Part shown: one piece after another, positions 35,941 through 48,635 of the stretch
Layout: the number at the start of each line of letters is the position of its first letter
Position numbering within the stretch: position 1 is the first letter of the stretch
Source of the DNA: Combretum micranthum
Taxonomy: Eukaryota; Streptophyta; Magnoliopsida; Myrtales; Combretaceae
NCBI GenBank assembly: GCA_024138025.1
Contig: JAMXBD010002486.1
Coordinates: forward strand, 62,001 to 126,000
Length of the DNA: 64,000 nt
Direction of reading: 5' to 3'
Made by a program: the position numbers and the translations under genes
The notes under the pieces: model-generated
The model's input: the letters and a program-made list of their open reading frames with translations, nothing else
Databases searched by the model: none
Told to the model about the DNA's origin: nothing

Positions 35941-36720
35941 GTTTATGATAACCAAACCGAAACTGAAAAACCAATTAAAAAAAAGACGGTTAATTAATCC
36001 ATTGGTTTCTGTTCAAGATTGGATTTTTTAAATTTTTTTGGTTTCGATTTCGATTAACCGTTAATATTTCTATATATAATTTTATAATATACTTATATAA
36101 TTATTTTGTTAAAAATATAAATAGTTGGATATTATAACTTGTTAGATGTACTTGTATTGAATTAAACACATCCTCTTTTGGTTTGACATGGAACCAAATC
36201 GACAAAAAAATATGTATATAATATCAAAATTGACAAAAAAAGATGTACAAACCGGTTGTATGATGAATTAGGAATATATCGACGAACTTGTATCTCTTTC
36301 TATAAAGATCTATTATTTTTATTATTTAGTGGAAGGATAGAGTATATAATATGGATGGATACATGATCCTATCAAGGACATTTGAGATTAAAATAATTTA
36401 GAATATACTTATATGATTATTTTATTAAAAATACAAATAGTCGGATATTGAATGTTTCAAACCCTAAACTTTATTTCATTCTTCGTAGACCGCACCATAG
36501 CCATCGTCACATACAGTTAACTGTAAATTTTGAATAATCATTCTGTTATATGGTTAAAAATCGAAAACTAAAAAAATTAACCGAGAAAAATGATTAACTG
36601 TTATGGTGGTTAACAGTTTATAATGGATCGGTTTAGAATTAGGATATTAAAAAACCGATCATTGCGGTTAGGTTAAAAAATAAGACTACAGATCAGTTAA
36701 CCGAATTGTGAGCATCCCTA
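35941..36720. mobile_element. hAT-like MITE with 8-bp target duplication, 780 bp
   Basis: It is flanked by CAATCAGT (35933-35940) and CAATCAGC (36721-36728). The right end reads TAGGGATGCTCACAATTCGG on the other strand. Both ends carry complementary words for ttaaccg/cggttaa. The left terminal repeat is eroded. No coding capacity. Confidence 0.65.
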
Positions 36721-36728
36721 CAATCAGC

Positions 36729-37977
36729 GATCAGCTCTATAAATTGACACTCCACTTTTTGAAAATACTATAATTTTCCCCTTATTTTTGCATAGGCCTC
36801 ACAATACTTAATTAAATAGAATATGATATGGAAATACTAAACTAAAATGACAAAAAATAGATACTTATCAATTTTCATATCATTTTACACTTAACGAGCA
36901 AATATGAAAATAATTAAAAAAGGGATAACTTATAAAAATATATAGAAAATAAATCCAACTAGCAAATATATATACATATATATCAATTGCAATTCGAAAA
37001 TAGAGATTGTTGGTGGAATCGAATAAATTCCCATTTTTAGAAATTAACCATCTATGTTCTTTATCATTGTGATTTTTTTTTTTTTGTTATTCAATTCAAA
37101 TTCAACAAAGTTTCACAAAGATTTGTATGTTTGTGCAAGTGTGCTCATGTGCGTATGCGGGATGGGTGGGGTTGTGTGTGTGTTTCTTGATGTTTACCCT
37201 TGCAATGTTTTATTTTGCATTATATATTATTGTCAAGTTATATTACCACATAACTAAAAAGTCAACATCATCAATACAAAATATAAAGAAGATAAGGTAT
37301 AAATGTTAGAAATTAAACATCAATTTATGTGTACGAATTGATAATTTAAATCTTACTAAGTTTTCTTCTTTTTTTTTTTTTTTTTATTCATGGTAAAACT
37401 TGTCTTTTTAAGATAAGGGGTTGGCGTAATTCTACTATCCTCATCTCTTGAAGAGATGGCTTCCATTAATAATAAACTTGTCTCTTTAAGAGATAGGTTG
37501 AAATTGCTTAAAATTAAGATTATTTTTTATTTTGTTGGCATTTTCATAATCAAATATTAAAATATTACTATTTCATTCCTTTACCCTTTTAATTGACGAG
37601 TTTCAAATGGTATGAAAATTAATAAGTATTTTTTTTACCATGTTTGTTTAATAATTATATGCTTTTTTAATTAAGTATTGTGGAGTTACATTGTAGTATT
37701 TTTAAAAAGTGGGGTATTTACTAGTCTATAATAAATATTTAATGTAAAAAAAATTATTATTTGAAATATATTATCCGAAATTGGCAAAAAAGAAAAAAGA
37801 AAAAGTTCTCTGGAAATTTTGTGCAGCAAGAAGTTTGGTTAAATATGGTATCATACATTCAAAACTAACATTTGGTATATGCAGCCCAAATACATGCATG
37901 ATCCTAACTTGCTCATCCTTTTGCCTGCTGTTTCCTAGTTTATTACAATTTGAAAAGAGTTAATTGGGTTAATATCA
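36729..37977. other. AT-rich spacer
   Basis: No gene recognised. 37895-37965 is a second copy of the text at 34108-34170. A palindromic word, ctctttaagagat, lies near 37485, with a similar one near 37410. A T-run lies at about 37369-37386. Confidence 0.4.
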
Positions 37978-38275
37978 TGAATGATACATAAACTTTGACA
38001 AAAATACATAATTAAGTATATGAATTTTGAAATTAATCAATTTAGTACCTCAACTTTCAAATTAATCAACTTAATATCTTAGAGAACTTTTTATGCTCAC
38101 CAATAAGATCTCTATAAAGTTCTTTTAGGTATTAATATAAATTGATCAGTTTTAAATATTTTTAGGTACTAAATTGATCAATTTCAAAGTTCAAAAACTG
38201 AATTGATCAATTTAAAAGTTTAGGTAAAATTAGATACCATTTGTGATGTTATTTCTAAGTTAATCTATCTTTAAT
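37978..38275. mobile_element. MITE with long imperfect inverted ends
   Basis: The left part (gttaatatcatgaatgatac, then ataaacttt) and the complement of the right part (taacatcacaaatggtatc, then taaacttt) are related. The middle holds repeated aaattgatcaattt words. Family not named. Confidence 0.45.
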
Positions 38276-38636
38276 TTTACTCAGTAGATCCTGTAATAAC
38301 TCGTGAGGTTCTACCCTAGTAATTAAGATATTGCCTTTTACTTTGGTGATAAAAGTATTAGCTTAGATGGTTAGGTGCTCTGATTTTGATCCTTCTAGGA
38401 AGTAAATGAAGGATAGTTTTCCATAAGAATTTTTAGACGAGTATAAATTGGCTGTCTATAACTTACTACGACAAATGCCTTAATAGACATGAACAGATTA
38501 ATCAGAGTTATCTACTAAATGCCAATTAAATCCAAATAATTTATGTTTCTAAACCATGAATGAGGCTAGTGTTGTACCTTCATAAATTCGTACAAAACAA
38601 AAGAAAATAATGGTTTCTTAATGGAGGTGAAATATT

Positions 38637-38800
38637 TCGTACGTTCATCCTCGTATCTGTGCAATTTCAAGGAAAAGCAGAACGTACAAAGATTCTACAC
38701 TTAAATTTGGCCGACCATGTCCCTACAGTTGCTCTCAATTCAAGAAATTTAATTAAGAAACCATTTGTTAGTCGTTCACTTCAAGAATGTCTCTTTCGAG
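38637..38800 (+). repeat. Conserved upstream module, copy 2
   Basis: The shared words gtatctgtgcaatttcaagg, aatttggccgacc and aatgtctctttc stand in the same order as in the other copies. The nearest downstream DUF761-type body is at 41093. Confidence 0.65.
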
Positions 38801-38859
38801 ATATTTACGATATAACTTCTGGTTTCCAGTCTCTCTCTATATATACATATATGTGTATA

Positions 38860-39166
38860 AATTACATTATAAGATTTTAATGTTTGAAAGTAAATTTATT
38901 TTGAATCTTAATATTTCAAAAAGTTCATTTTAAATTCCAACGTTTAGGAGTAAGTTCATTTAAGGTTTCAATGTTTGAAGAAATAGGTCAATTTAGGCTC
39001 CCAATGATACGTGTAAATAGGAAAAGAGTCTTCACAATTTTGATTAAATATTCTTTCTTGGTGACATGTGTTATTAGGGATCCAAATAAATCCAAAATGA
39101 ATTTTTTAAAATATTAAGATCCAAAATGAATTTACTCCTAAATATTGAGACTTTCTAATGTAATTC
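38860..39166. mobile_element. Fold-back MITE, about 307 bp
   Basis: The first about 75 bases (aattacattataagatttta onward) are matched by the complement of the last about 75 (aattacattagaaagtctca onward, then aaattcatttt and ggatcttaatattt). The copy would fold into a long hairpin. No coding capacity. Confidence 0.65.
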
Positions 39167-40259
39167 ACCTCAATATATATGTACATTCTATCAAGACCAG
39201 AAGTTCTTATAAAAAAGATAGGAGATAACGCTTACAATTCTTGTAAGAGGATATATTTATTTTGCTATCTCGATTATTAATAACCTTCTCTTGACATTCT
39301 TTTGCTTTTTCTTCTCCTCTTAAGATTTTACCGTACCATTATATAGATCGGCTCGATAGAGTGCGAAAACATTTACTAAGTCTAAATATTAAAGATTTCA
39401 AGATTTTACAGTTAATTGTAGATGTAATTGCAGAAGTGAATGAGTATAGGTTGAACATAACATAAAACTTTATATACATCCTATCCTAGGAGATACTGGG
39501 TGCCAAATATTTATATTTTGAATATATCTTTTAATATTTTTGAAAATCACCTATATCCTAAGTTCTATATTTTATAAACCTATGAGATAAGAATACTCAA
39601 TGAAACTTGTAAAATTTTTATTCTTTAAATTTTATATTTATAATTATTATAAATATCATATATGGTTTCTTGTAGTATGAAAACTACTCAGTCTTCGTAT
39701 ATTTATGTAGTTTCTACTTAAAGAAATAAATCTTAGAAATTTTTTTTAATATCCCAAGTGTTTCCTTATGCAGAACTTGTTTATATTATATTAGAAAAGT
39801 GATATGCATATGAAAATAAAAATCTATAGTAAACATTTGTGGAACTTACTTATTTGGCATAAAACAAAAATGTCGAACTTAAAACTAATTCCAACAATTA
39901 AAAACTTTCATTGATATAAGAAGAAAGCCTAACACTTCTGTAAAAAGAATTTAAGTACGAAAATGCAAGAAAATTCAACTATAATACCATCTTAAAATAG
40001 GAAATATTCAGTATGTCTGATCCCCTATATGAGAGTTTTGTCTATAGTGATGGGTGATTAAGAATATATACGATATGATGAAAAACCAACAAAGCAGGAG
40101 ACGATTATGTACAAATATTAATATGTTGGAGAATGGACAAGCTGACTGTCGGTGGTGTTATCAAGGACCCTTCTAGCAGATGGGCGTTTGGATTTGCTCA
40201 CAAATATTAATACTCACGGTTGAATGATGGGTAATTATTGGGGTATTACTTATTGTTGG
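39167..40259. other. AT-rich spacer, part of the duplicated block
   Basis: 39940-40060 (gtacgaaaatgcaagaaaa, ctataataccatcttaaa and following) resembles 46140-46250. The duplication thus covers more than the gene-proximal modules. No gene recognised. Confidence 0.45.
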
Positions 40260-40570
40260 TAGGGGTGTGAAAAAGCCGATAAAACCAAAAAAATTCAATT
40301 AAAATTGAAAATCATGATTAATCAGTTTATTGGTTTCAGTTTATGGTTAGCATCTTCAATTTTTTCGATTTTTGATTTTAGCTTTGATTTTTAGCAGATA
40401 GAAACCGATGATTAGGATTAATCCTTTTATCACTCTTTTTTTTTTAAAAATGAAATTGAAGTGATGGCTTTTTAATATGAGAAATTTAAACTAATTAATT
40501 ATTAATGATTAACCGTACCCTTATAATTGTAAGTAGCCACTATCAATAGCCACTTATTCCTAAAAGATAC
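40260..40570. mobile_element. Truncated hAT-like MITE
   Basis: The left end TAGGGGTGTGAAAAAGCCG is typical of hAT MITEs and is followed by aaccgatg/ggttt words. The matching right end was not found, so the right limit is approximate. Confidence 0.4.
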
Positions 40571-40739
40571 CAGTAACCGCAACTCATTTATATTATTACC
40601 ACAATATTAGGCAACTTTTAGCATTGGTTGCAAGAAACAATATCAAAAAAAAAAAAAAAAATCAAGTAAAGTGCTGTTCGTTGGTTAAACATAATATAAT
40701 TGAAAAAATTATGCATTTCGAATAACATTATTAGCTGAA

Positions 40740-41040
40740 TTGGTCATTTATTTGCTCCAGTCCTACGAGAAATATATTATTTTTGTTGAAAGAATTGAAT
40801 GGAAATTGTAGTTGGAAGAATACACAAAAAGGTCCATTAAAATATTGCTGTGGTGTTTTCACTTTTCAGGAGACATAAACATACCTCCCTTATACTCTTT
40901 TCCTCCTTTATTGCATAATCTTTACTAGCTCACTCCATTGATTGCTATAAATTGGTTCAGGCAGCATTCATTGTCGCTGACAACCTCTTTCACTTCTCCA
41001 AGAACTTACTAATGCCTTTGTGATTACAAGACAATATAGA
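40740..41040 (+). repeat. Gene-proximal upstream module, copy A
   Basis: It shares gaatggaaattgt, ggtccattaaa, ctcactccattgattgct and cctctttcacttctcc with 48240-48635 and 52320-52925. It lies directly before the DUF761-type copy at 41093, so it is probably its old promoter and leader. Confidence 0.7.
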
Positions 41041-41092
41041 AAGTGGCATTCTGTGGCCAAAAAATCAGTTTCCTAATTAATTCTATCTTTGG

Positions 41093-41672
41093 ATGGAGTT
41101 TCAAACTACAACAAGCGCTGTCCTGGTCAAAAGATTAAGGAAAATGCTGAAATTGGCTTTTTATCTCATTAGGAAGGGGATTCTATCCAACATAAAATTT
41201 AGTCATGGACATGGTTGTCATGACATTGAAAAAAAAGGGGGATCAGCAGATCTCCAAGCACTCTCAGTTTCCTGTCGCATTCGAAAAACCAAAACGAGTT
41301 GGTATCGATGCATATGCATGTGAATTCTCTTGCAGCACACCCCAATTCCGTGCTTTTCTATGGATCAAAAGGAAGCACCGTTTTTCCCTGTTTCACTCTT
41401 CCTAAAGTCCTGGAAGACCATGTATTCCAATTGCCAGTAGATGTAATATTTGTTCCTATTCCGAAGACCCCAGAATATAAATTCACTTGCATATCATTAC
41501 CCGGATCGCAATGGCAAAAGCAGCCCATCTCGATCGCCTTTCGTAGTGAGGATTTCAAATTACTCCAATTATGCACCAGATGATGAGAATGATGAAGCTT
41601 ATGGAAAAGTTGATCACAAATGCTGAGGAGTTCATCAAGAGGTTCTATGATCAAATTAGGGTGCAATACTAG
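41093..41672 (+). pseudogene. DUF761-type gene (Avr9/Cf-9 rapidly elicited protein 146-like), copy A, broken
   Basis: ATG 41093 opens a frame with VKRLRKMLKLAFYLIRKGIL, the basic N-terminal helix of the family. The match then moves to a second frame (41205-41405: YACEFSCSTP, the YEFSCSNSP box) and to a third (41299-41583: FPCFTLPKVLEDHVFQLP and PIPKTPEYKF). It then returns with RISNYSNYAPDDENDEAYG and, after one more shift, AEEFIKRFYDQIRVQY ending in TAG at 41670-41672. That last block is the DUF761 signature. At least three frameshifts make it a pseudogene of an intronless gene of about 190 codons. In tomato and tobacco such genes are induced during Cf-9 defence; the biochemical role is unknown. 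Confidence 0.7.
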
Positions 41673-42019
41673 AAGATGGAGGAGAATTTGCTACTGAAGT
41701 TTGCATCTTATGTATTTAAATAAGTAAGCACTATGTGAAGGCTTTAGTTGATTGAAGTTTTCTAGTCTGTGCATAAAGTTTCACTATAATATCCACAAAG
41801 TTATAAGGTCGGATATTCTGCCTAGGTTGGTTTAGTTGCCACTTGTGTAAATTTCAATATGTGCTTTCTCTTCATTTCGATATGTCTTTCTATTTGGACT
41901 TCTATTTCAAGTGACTTAGGAGGGTTCCGATTACTAATTATTTGGAATATAATTCGTAAACTGGAAAGAAAAAAATACATATTGCCTATTCTAATTGGTA
42001 AATGCACAAAAATAATATT

Positions 42020-42473
42020 AAGAGGTGCAAATAAGTCGAGTTGAGTCGGGCTTTGTCGATTTGGGCTTCACTCATTTAAATTTTTAACAAACACGAGCCA
42101 AGCCGAGCTATAACAAACACGAAATGTACAGGTTTGGTTCTGAACTTATCAAGGATTCTTGAGTCGAGCTCGGACTTAAGCTCGTTAGGTTAAACAAGTC
42201 TAAGCTCAGCTCGTTTACATATATAATTATAATTTTAATTATATTTATAATACTAAATTAATATAAATAATTATATATAATATTATATTAATATATTATT
42301 ATATATACATATTAAATAAGCTCTTAACGAGCTTGGTTCGCGAGTTCTTAACAAGTTAGTTCACGAGCCCTTAACGAGCTGGCTTGCAAGCTTAAAGACA
42401 AGTTCAAATCCAAATTGTTTAGCTAATTGAATAAGAGCTCAAGTAGCTAGCTTGGCTCATTTTTGAAACTCTA
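42020..42473. mobile_element. hAT-like MITE, 454 bp, 7 of 8 target duplication
   Basis: The ends AAGAGGTGCAAAT and (other strand) TAGAGTTTCAAAA form an imperfect inverted repeat. The flanks are ATAATATT (42012-42019) and ATAATTTT (42474-42481). Inside are repeated ctcgttaacgagc-type words (ttaacgagct, cacgagccc), typical of a common plant MITE group. Confidence 0.65.
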
Positions 42474-43117
42474 ATAATTTTGCTGGTTCTGTCGTACACT
42501 TGAATCTCTTCTATGCGCTCTAAACTCTGTCGTTCCATGACAATTAATTTCAGTCGTATCTTCTGAAGAAGGCAGCTATCTATCTTGAGCCATCCTACTT
42601 CAATCCTCGTGAAAGGCAGTATGAGTAATGCTTTCTCATATCATGACTTTTCTGGACAAGTATGAATTGTTCGCTTTGTTATTAATCAAGTCACCTGTAT
42701 TAAAAAATTACCGAATGACATAATAAATAGAGGGTAAATATGATGGATAATATCTAAATTTGGCAATATATATATATAAATTTTAAAAAATTAATCAATT
42801 AAGTAACTAAAAAATTTTTCTTGCTTGTGGATAATACTTCCGTCATATTAATTAAAAATATCATGTTAGATGATAATGTTAGTAATTTGAATACTATTAT
42901 GCATATAAAAATTTTTTTGGATACAAAATTGATCAAATTTAAAATTTAAATATTTAGCTCTATATTTTCTCAAAGGTGCATTAATTTTTGGCGATATTAA
43001 CACTTAAATAAACTAAAGTCAATTGGTACAAATAAATCAAGTTACAAGATCACAATTAAGGGTTAAATCTTCCAAAAAATTTCAAGTTAAACAAAAATAA
43101 AATAATAATGTTTAGTG

Positions 43118-43290
43118 AACATGCTAGCAGATCTGGACCATCGTATCTGTGCAATTGACAGAAATGTAGACCGTACAACAATAATATGGTCAAATCTGGC
43201 CGACCAATGGGCCTACGCTTTTTGTAAACCCTATTCAAACGTCTCTTTCAATAAATTTTGCGTATTACCTTTAGCTTTATCCTATACATC
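43118..43290 (+). repeat. Conserved upstream module, copy 3
   Basis: It reads atcgtatctgtgcaattgac, accgtacaacaataatatgg, tctggccgaccaatgggcc and acgtctctttcaataaattt, in the common order. A plus-strand open frame of 103 codons crosses it but is not conserved in the other copies. Confidence 0.7.
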
Positions 43291-44063
43291 TTATCGAGAT
43301 GAAATTAAGTGTGTTGGGCTAGTTTTTTTGGTATTTATAGATTTTTTTTTAATTTTTTTAATAAATTATTTATTAAAAAAACATATAATAAAAAAATTTG
43401 ATAATTCTAATAAAAAAATTAAATAATTAAATAAAAATAAAATATAAATACAAATTATATATATTTGCACATATCGTTTTAATATACATATAGATACAGA
43501 TGAAAAACAGACTATCCAAACACACTAATCAAACACTTTGCAATACACCACTAATTATATGATTATTCATATATTTAAAATTAGTATTTACGGTCTAAAT
43601 CTTAAAATAATTTTATTTCTAAAAACAGATTGGAGTTCTCTTTTTTTTCCCCTTTTCTTTCTGCTTTTGTTTTAATTAATAGCTCTTATTTTATTTTATT
43701 ATTGAAATATAACATGTAGAAATGAGGGTCTAAATATTTAGTTTGTAAAATTACGAGATTAGACGCACATGAAACAAAACAAGGAGCCATATATCACATT
43801 TGTATATATTTCATTTGAATTTTAAATCCTTTTAAAATCCATGATGACCTAGAATAAAATCAATGATTTTAGGTTTCGTTCCTTTTTCCATAATGGAGGA
43901 ATTTTCAAACCGCATTTCAATTTTCCCAATGTGTAAGACATCATGGGAATATTCTTCCCTCCATTCTTTCTCCATATTATGTAAAAACTCTCCCTTTCTC
44001 TCCAATTAATACTTGTGAGGCTTAAAATTTTTTGAAATAATTTACATAGTAAGTGAAATTCTC

Positions 44064-44122
<59 letters not shown>

Positions 44123-44746
44123 TGGCTAGTTACGATGACATTAACAATGGATGATGAAAATTGTGGTGTTTTAATATGAATAGCGATTCAATAGAGAAAA
44201 ACTGCAACTTTTAAGGAGATGTCATGAGAAATCATGTAGTGATTATATAAGAGTAGGCTTAAACTTTTCAAGATGAAAATAAAGGAAAATTGGACAAGTG
44301 GAATGAATTCTAAAAATACACAACTTGTGTATAGCCCATGCACCAGGTTGTGTAACACTCTGAGACTCAAATACAATGATTTCTAGAAGTGCATGGATAC
44401 ATGAGCCCATGTATCAAGTCGTGTATCTATTTGTACTTTTGATGACATAAGAACCCTGGAAGTGCATAGCCCGTGTGTGTCTAGTGTACATGTCCATGCA
44501 CTAATTTGTGACTTAAAATTTTGTGTTTAAAAGTGCACAACCTATTGCTCAAAACCTTGTACAACCTTATATGGCATGTTCAGTGTCTATACACTTAACT
44601 ATGCACATTTTTGTGACCTGGTTGGTTCATTTATGTGTTACACGACCCCTTGTGTGGTCGTACCCTTGCCTATGCACCTTAAAACATCTCTAAAATCACC
44701 TTTCTCCTTTGCAAAAGTAATTAAAATCTATTTAGTAAATGTTATA
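43291..44746. other. AT-rich spacer with a degenerate motif array at 44290-44680
   Basis: 44290-44680 contains many variants of gtgcatagcccgtg / cacaacttgtgtatag, in both orientations. This resembles the motif arrays inside some long plant gypsy LTRs. No second LTR was found. No gene recognised. Confidence 0.35.
44063..44123. repeat. (TTA)n microsatellite, about 20 units
   Basis: Uninterrupted trinucleotide array. Confidence 0.95.
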
Positions 44747-45785
44747 ATATAAGTGCGAGCAAGAAAAATCTCACAAGAGAAATATGAAACTTATGTGAAG
44801 GGTTTATAAGAGGGAAGACCTATTAACCTAATACCTTAAGCTTTTAGGTTATGTGTGGTGTCAAAACCTATTAGTGTATCCCTTCACAAAGTTTGCTTAT
44901 AGAATTTCTCCATGTTGAAGGCTTCTCCTCTCCTAGCAAGTGGCATCGAAGCCGATGGTTTGGCTGGTCCATATCGTTGGCCCTCCATTTTAAAAGAAGA
45001 GCTTTATGGTAATGACTTGTTTGTGAAACCCTTGGTGTATGATGAGTTAGTGGGGGGTGGACCACTCATAGAAAAACGGGTTTAATAGAATCAATTTGAT
45101 AAGCTCTTGATAAGACCACAAGGATCACACTTGAGTGGGAGTGGAAAACTAAACCCATTGTGGAGACTCACACTTGAGAAAGAGATTTATTAGGATATAA
45201 GTGTGAGTTAGGAAATTCCCATGAGGAAAATATGGAACTTACATGAAGGGTTTATAAGAGGGAAGATTTACTAACTTAATACTTTAAGGTTTTGGGGTTA
45301 TATATGGTGTCAAGCCCATTATGGCATATTTACTTGACATGGATAGTTACTCATTCCATCCTCGTTCGACGTAGAACTGCTATTGTGGTGTTTATTTGAG
45401 GGGAATGACAATTCATAATGAATTGCTATTACGTAAGATAATGAATAACAATTTATATTATAACCCCCATAAATTATCATTCAATGATTTATTTTTCTAA
45501 CTTTGTCATAAATATTATGTCATGAAAATATCACTATCCAATTACTCTCTTTCTATAACAAATACATTAGACATTATAGATATTTACCTTTTACTCCAAT
45601 AGTTATTTGTTTTACTTCTTATATCAAGTGGACATTGTAATAACCATTACAGTCCTATCACATTCTCTTTAAATTGGAATTCTATTCCCCTCTTATTTCA
45701 TTTGGCAAAATGATGAGCTGTTAATGTATTCATTCACAAGGTCTATTTATAGAATTTCTTCCTATTGAAAGATTCTCTCCTAACA
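44747..45785 (+). mobile_element. TRIM-like pair of LTR copies with PBS
   Basis: 44747-44938 recurs at 45195-45342 plus 45712-45785, for example gaagggtttataagagggaa, gtggtgtcaa and tagaatttct. The first copy ends TCCTAGCA and is followed after AG by TGGCATCGAAGCC (44941-44953), a near match to the initiator-tRNA primer site. The internal part is only about 150-250 bp with no coding capacity, as in terminal-repeat retrotransposons in miniature. The start of the LTR is uncertain. Confidence 0.5.
45392..45708. mobile_element. MITE inserted in the second TRIM-like LTR
   Basis: The left end ggtgtttatttgaggggaat and the complement of the right end (attttgccaaatgaaataag, then aggggaatagaattcc) are related. 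The copy separates two parts of the LTR text that are continuous in the first LTR. Superfamily uncertain (PIF/Harbinger-like by look). Confidence 0.5.
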
Positions 45786-46950
45786 ATATCTATGTCTAAG
45801 AATTTATACATACTAAAACATTGAAAACCTAGAAATTGCAAGGTACAAGTGAGAACTACAAAAATATATATCAAAGTTAAGTGTGGAGTTATGAATAATT
45901 TTGATAACATATTTGATATGTAATTTAGGTAGTGAATTCTATCATTCGAGATGGATGAATATTCTAGGTATATGTATATTTTACTTGTTACTTATGTTGG
46001 TTTCGATTTGAATCACAAATTGATTAAATAAATATCTTGCTATCATTAAAATTCAAGTATATATATTATTAATATGTCAAGACAGTATTGCAATTAAAAT
46101 ATCGAATACAATAGATGCATATATAATGAATTTAAATATATAATAGTTGATACAAAAGTGCAACAAACTTGAACCATAATACCGTGTTAAAGTTGGAGAT
46201 GTTTGATAATTTTTATTGTCTAATTAGGTTTAGTCTATAATAATGAGTTATCAGTTAGATTAAATTTATATTTCATTGGCAAAATCAATTATTTTACATC
46301 TGGAAGAGAATAAGCAGTAACTTGCACATGTAGAGAAAATTACTAAGACTTATAACCTGGGACAAGTAGCATACATAATAAAGGTCATAAGTTGGATAAC
46401 GAAACATATACTGTAACCTTTATATTAGTAAGTTCCGAAAATTTAGGATAAAAACTTACACTGTTACACTGATATTTCCACCTAAGATATACTCAACCGA
46501 AGTGTTTAATAGATGTAAATATCTTGCAACTTTTAAGCACACCTAAGATTATGATTAAAAGATTAATAATGAGAATAGGTTTTTATAATTTTATGAAATA
46601 TATTTAAATTTTCTATGCGATGTATATTGCATATGCAATGTGTATATATCTTTCACTTTCTCCGTGCAATTTTTGTTTCTCTAATAAATGTATAAATAAT
46701 CATTTTAAAAAATACAAAAAGGTCGTTTTAAACTTTCGATAAGTTATCGGCCAAAAGAAAAAAAAAAAAGAAATTTTATAAGTTACTTCCTCAACTTCAA
46801 ACCATTCAAAACTTATTTTTTGCTGATCTGAACAGGACCTTAACTTAGGTAACTCCGTTTTAATTATCCGCAAATTTAGTGTAATTCATAACTTTAAGCG
46901 TCAAGATACATAACGAACAGTTTGAATGTGATGAGAGAGAAACATAGGCA
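45786..46950. other. AT-rich spacer, partly paralogous to 39900-40060
   Basis: 46140-46250 matches the spacer between upstream module copy 2 and DUF761 copy A. No gene recognised. Confidence 0.4.
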
Positions 46951-47690
46951 GAGCATCATAGGCGGTTCTAGAACTGGGAGCTAATTAGTTGTCCTGTTCT
47001 AAAGTTGGGCCGATTTTACAATTTTTAGGCTGTTATTTGACCTAAAACTAGTAAAACTAGCGGTTCCACCGGATCCATTAACAAAATAAAAAATATTAAA
47101 TATATAATTATTCATATTTAAATTATTTTATATAAATAGTAATATTTATTAGTTATTCACAATATTTAATATGTTATTATCAACAACATATAAATGAAAC
47201 TTAAAATCATATATAATTAGTTTAAATAAAATTCTCTTAAAAGCATAATTCATTTTCTTAATACTGTAAGACTATTTTTTGCATTATGATTTTCTTTTCT
47301 CTTTAGAGTATTTTGCAATCTCATATTACTAACTACAATTCATATTAGATGTGTTTTTATACAAATAAATGTGCATTCTAAACAATTTTTTAAAAATTAG
47401 TTAAATGATTTAACACTTTTAGATATAATAATTATTTTGAGTTTAAAATTTATTTTTATTAAAAACTAAAATTCATTGATTTATTTTTTTTATTTAAAAA
47501 AGGCAATTTCGCTCCAAAAGCCGGAACTAGAAACTAGTTGTTCCAAAACTAGAATCGAGAACTGGCGGTTCCATAGAATTGGACCGAAACTGTAGAAGAT
47601 GATTCCACTTCTGGTTTCTCAAATTCAAGATTCGAAACTTGTACTTCTAGTTCTGGTTCGGTTCTAAAAAACTGTGCCCATGTCAAGATG
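46950..47690. mobile_element. hAT-like MITE with ggttcta/tagaacc subterminal words
   Basis: The left part (aggcggttctagaactggg) and the right part (ctggttcggttctaaaaaac, then tgtgcccatg) are partly complementary. gaactggcggttcca and ctagcggttccaccgg occur inside. The exact ends are not fixed. Confidence 0.45.
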
Positions 47691-48239
47691 AGAGGCCGTG
47701 TACTCTAATTTTTGCTATGGAAAAGTGTGTTTAAAAATTTTCCTGGGCAAACTAATATTTTTGAGGTTTAATTAATAGATGCCCATCTAGTTTCACCATA
47801 GATTAAAGTCTAGGTTTCATATATTGTTTTTGGTTCATCACCCGCAAATTAACATTGAGAACTTCACAACCAACTACTTAATCATCAAATATTATCATAA
47901 TGAAAAAATTTAATAGTCCCATTATATTTTTTAATGCTTATTGTAATAGTATAAAAGACTATGGTTATTATAATTTTTTAAATGGCTAGTGGTAATAAGA
48001 AAAAACCATAGGGGGTGACTAATAATAGTGGTTAATCATTATATAAATACCAATGGAAAATAAAAAAAAATGGTTTTCACTTTTGAAAGAAGAAAGAATT
48101 TTTTTAAAACTTTCATTAATACTTTCCATGATTGGTAATGGCAACCATTAAGGGCCAGCTATTATGATCGCTTTTTATCTAAAACTTGGTTACCGCAAGC
48201 AAATTCCGAAATAAGTTTTAGGAAAACTATCATTGTAAA

Positions 48240-48635
48240 TTCATTGAACTAAAATTATATATGCATTTGGAGTTCCATTCAAGACCGAATTAATTAGTAA
48301 TTGATGTGCACCACCTGGAGGGGAAGCATATTTATTTTTTATACAAGAACTTGAATGGAAATTGTTGGTGAAGGGCTGCATATGGAGAGGTTAATTAAAC
48401 AATTATTGTGATGCTTTCTACAGACAAACATGCCTCCTTCCCCTGTCATTCTCCCTCAAGCCCTCTTTTCTATTTCTTTATTGCTTCATCATCATTTTTT
48501 TTAATTGATTTTAGATCATCCTGAGATTCAAGACCTCACTCCATTGATTGCATAACATTTGATATTCATTGTCCCGTATGACCTCTTTCGCTTCTCCCAG
48601 AATCTACTTATCTTTTCCTACTTCATTTTTGCATT
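48240..48635 (+). repeat. Gene-proximal upstream module, copy B (no gene body follows)
   Basis: It is close to 52320-52925: atgcatttggagttccattc, aagaacttgaatggaaattg, gtgatgctttctacag, aacatgcctccttcccct, cattctccctcaagccctct and ctcactccattgattg are shared. After 48640 no DUF761-type text is present, so the body was deleted or never copied. Confidence 0.75.

Noticed and set aside
38341..38400. tRNA-like A box (agcttagatggttagg)
   Set aside because: No matching B box at the right distance.
43115..43426. Plus-strand open frame of 103 codons across module copy 3
   Set aside because: The frame is not kept in the other three module copies and its end is AT-rich low complexity.
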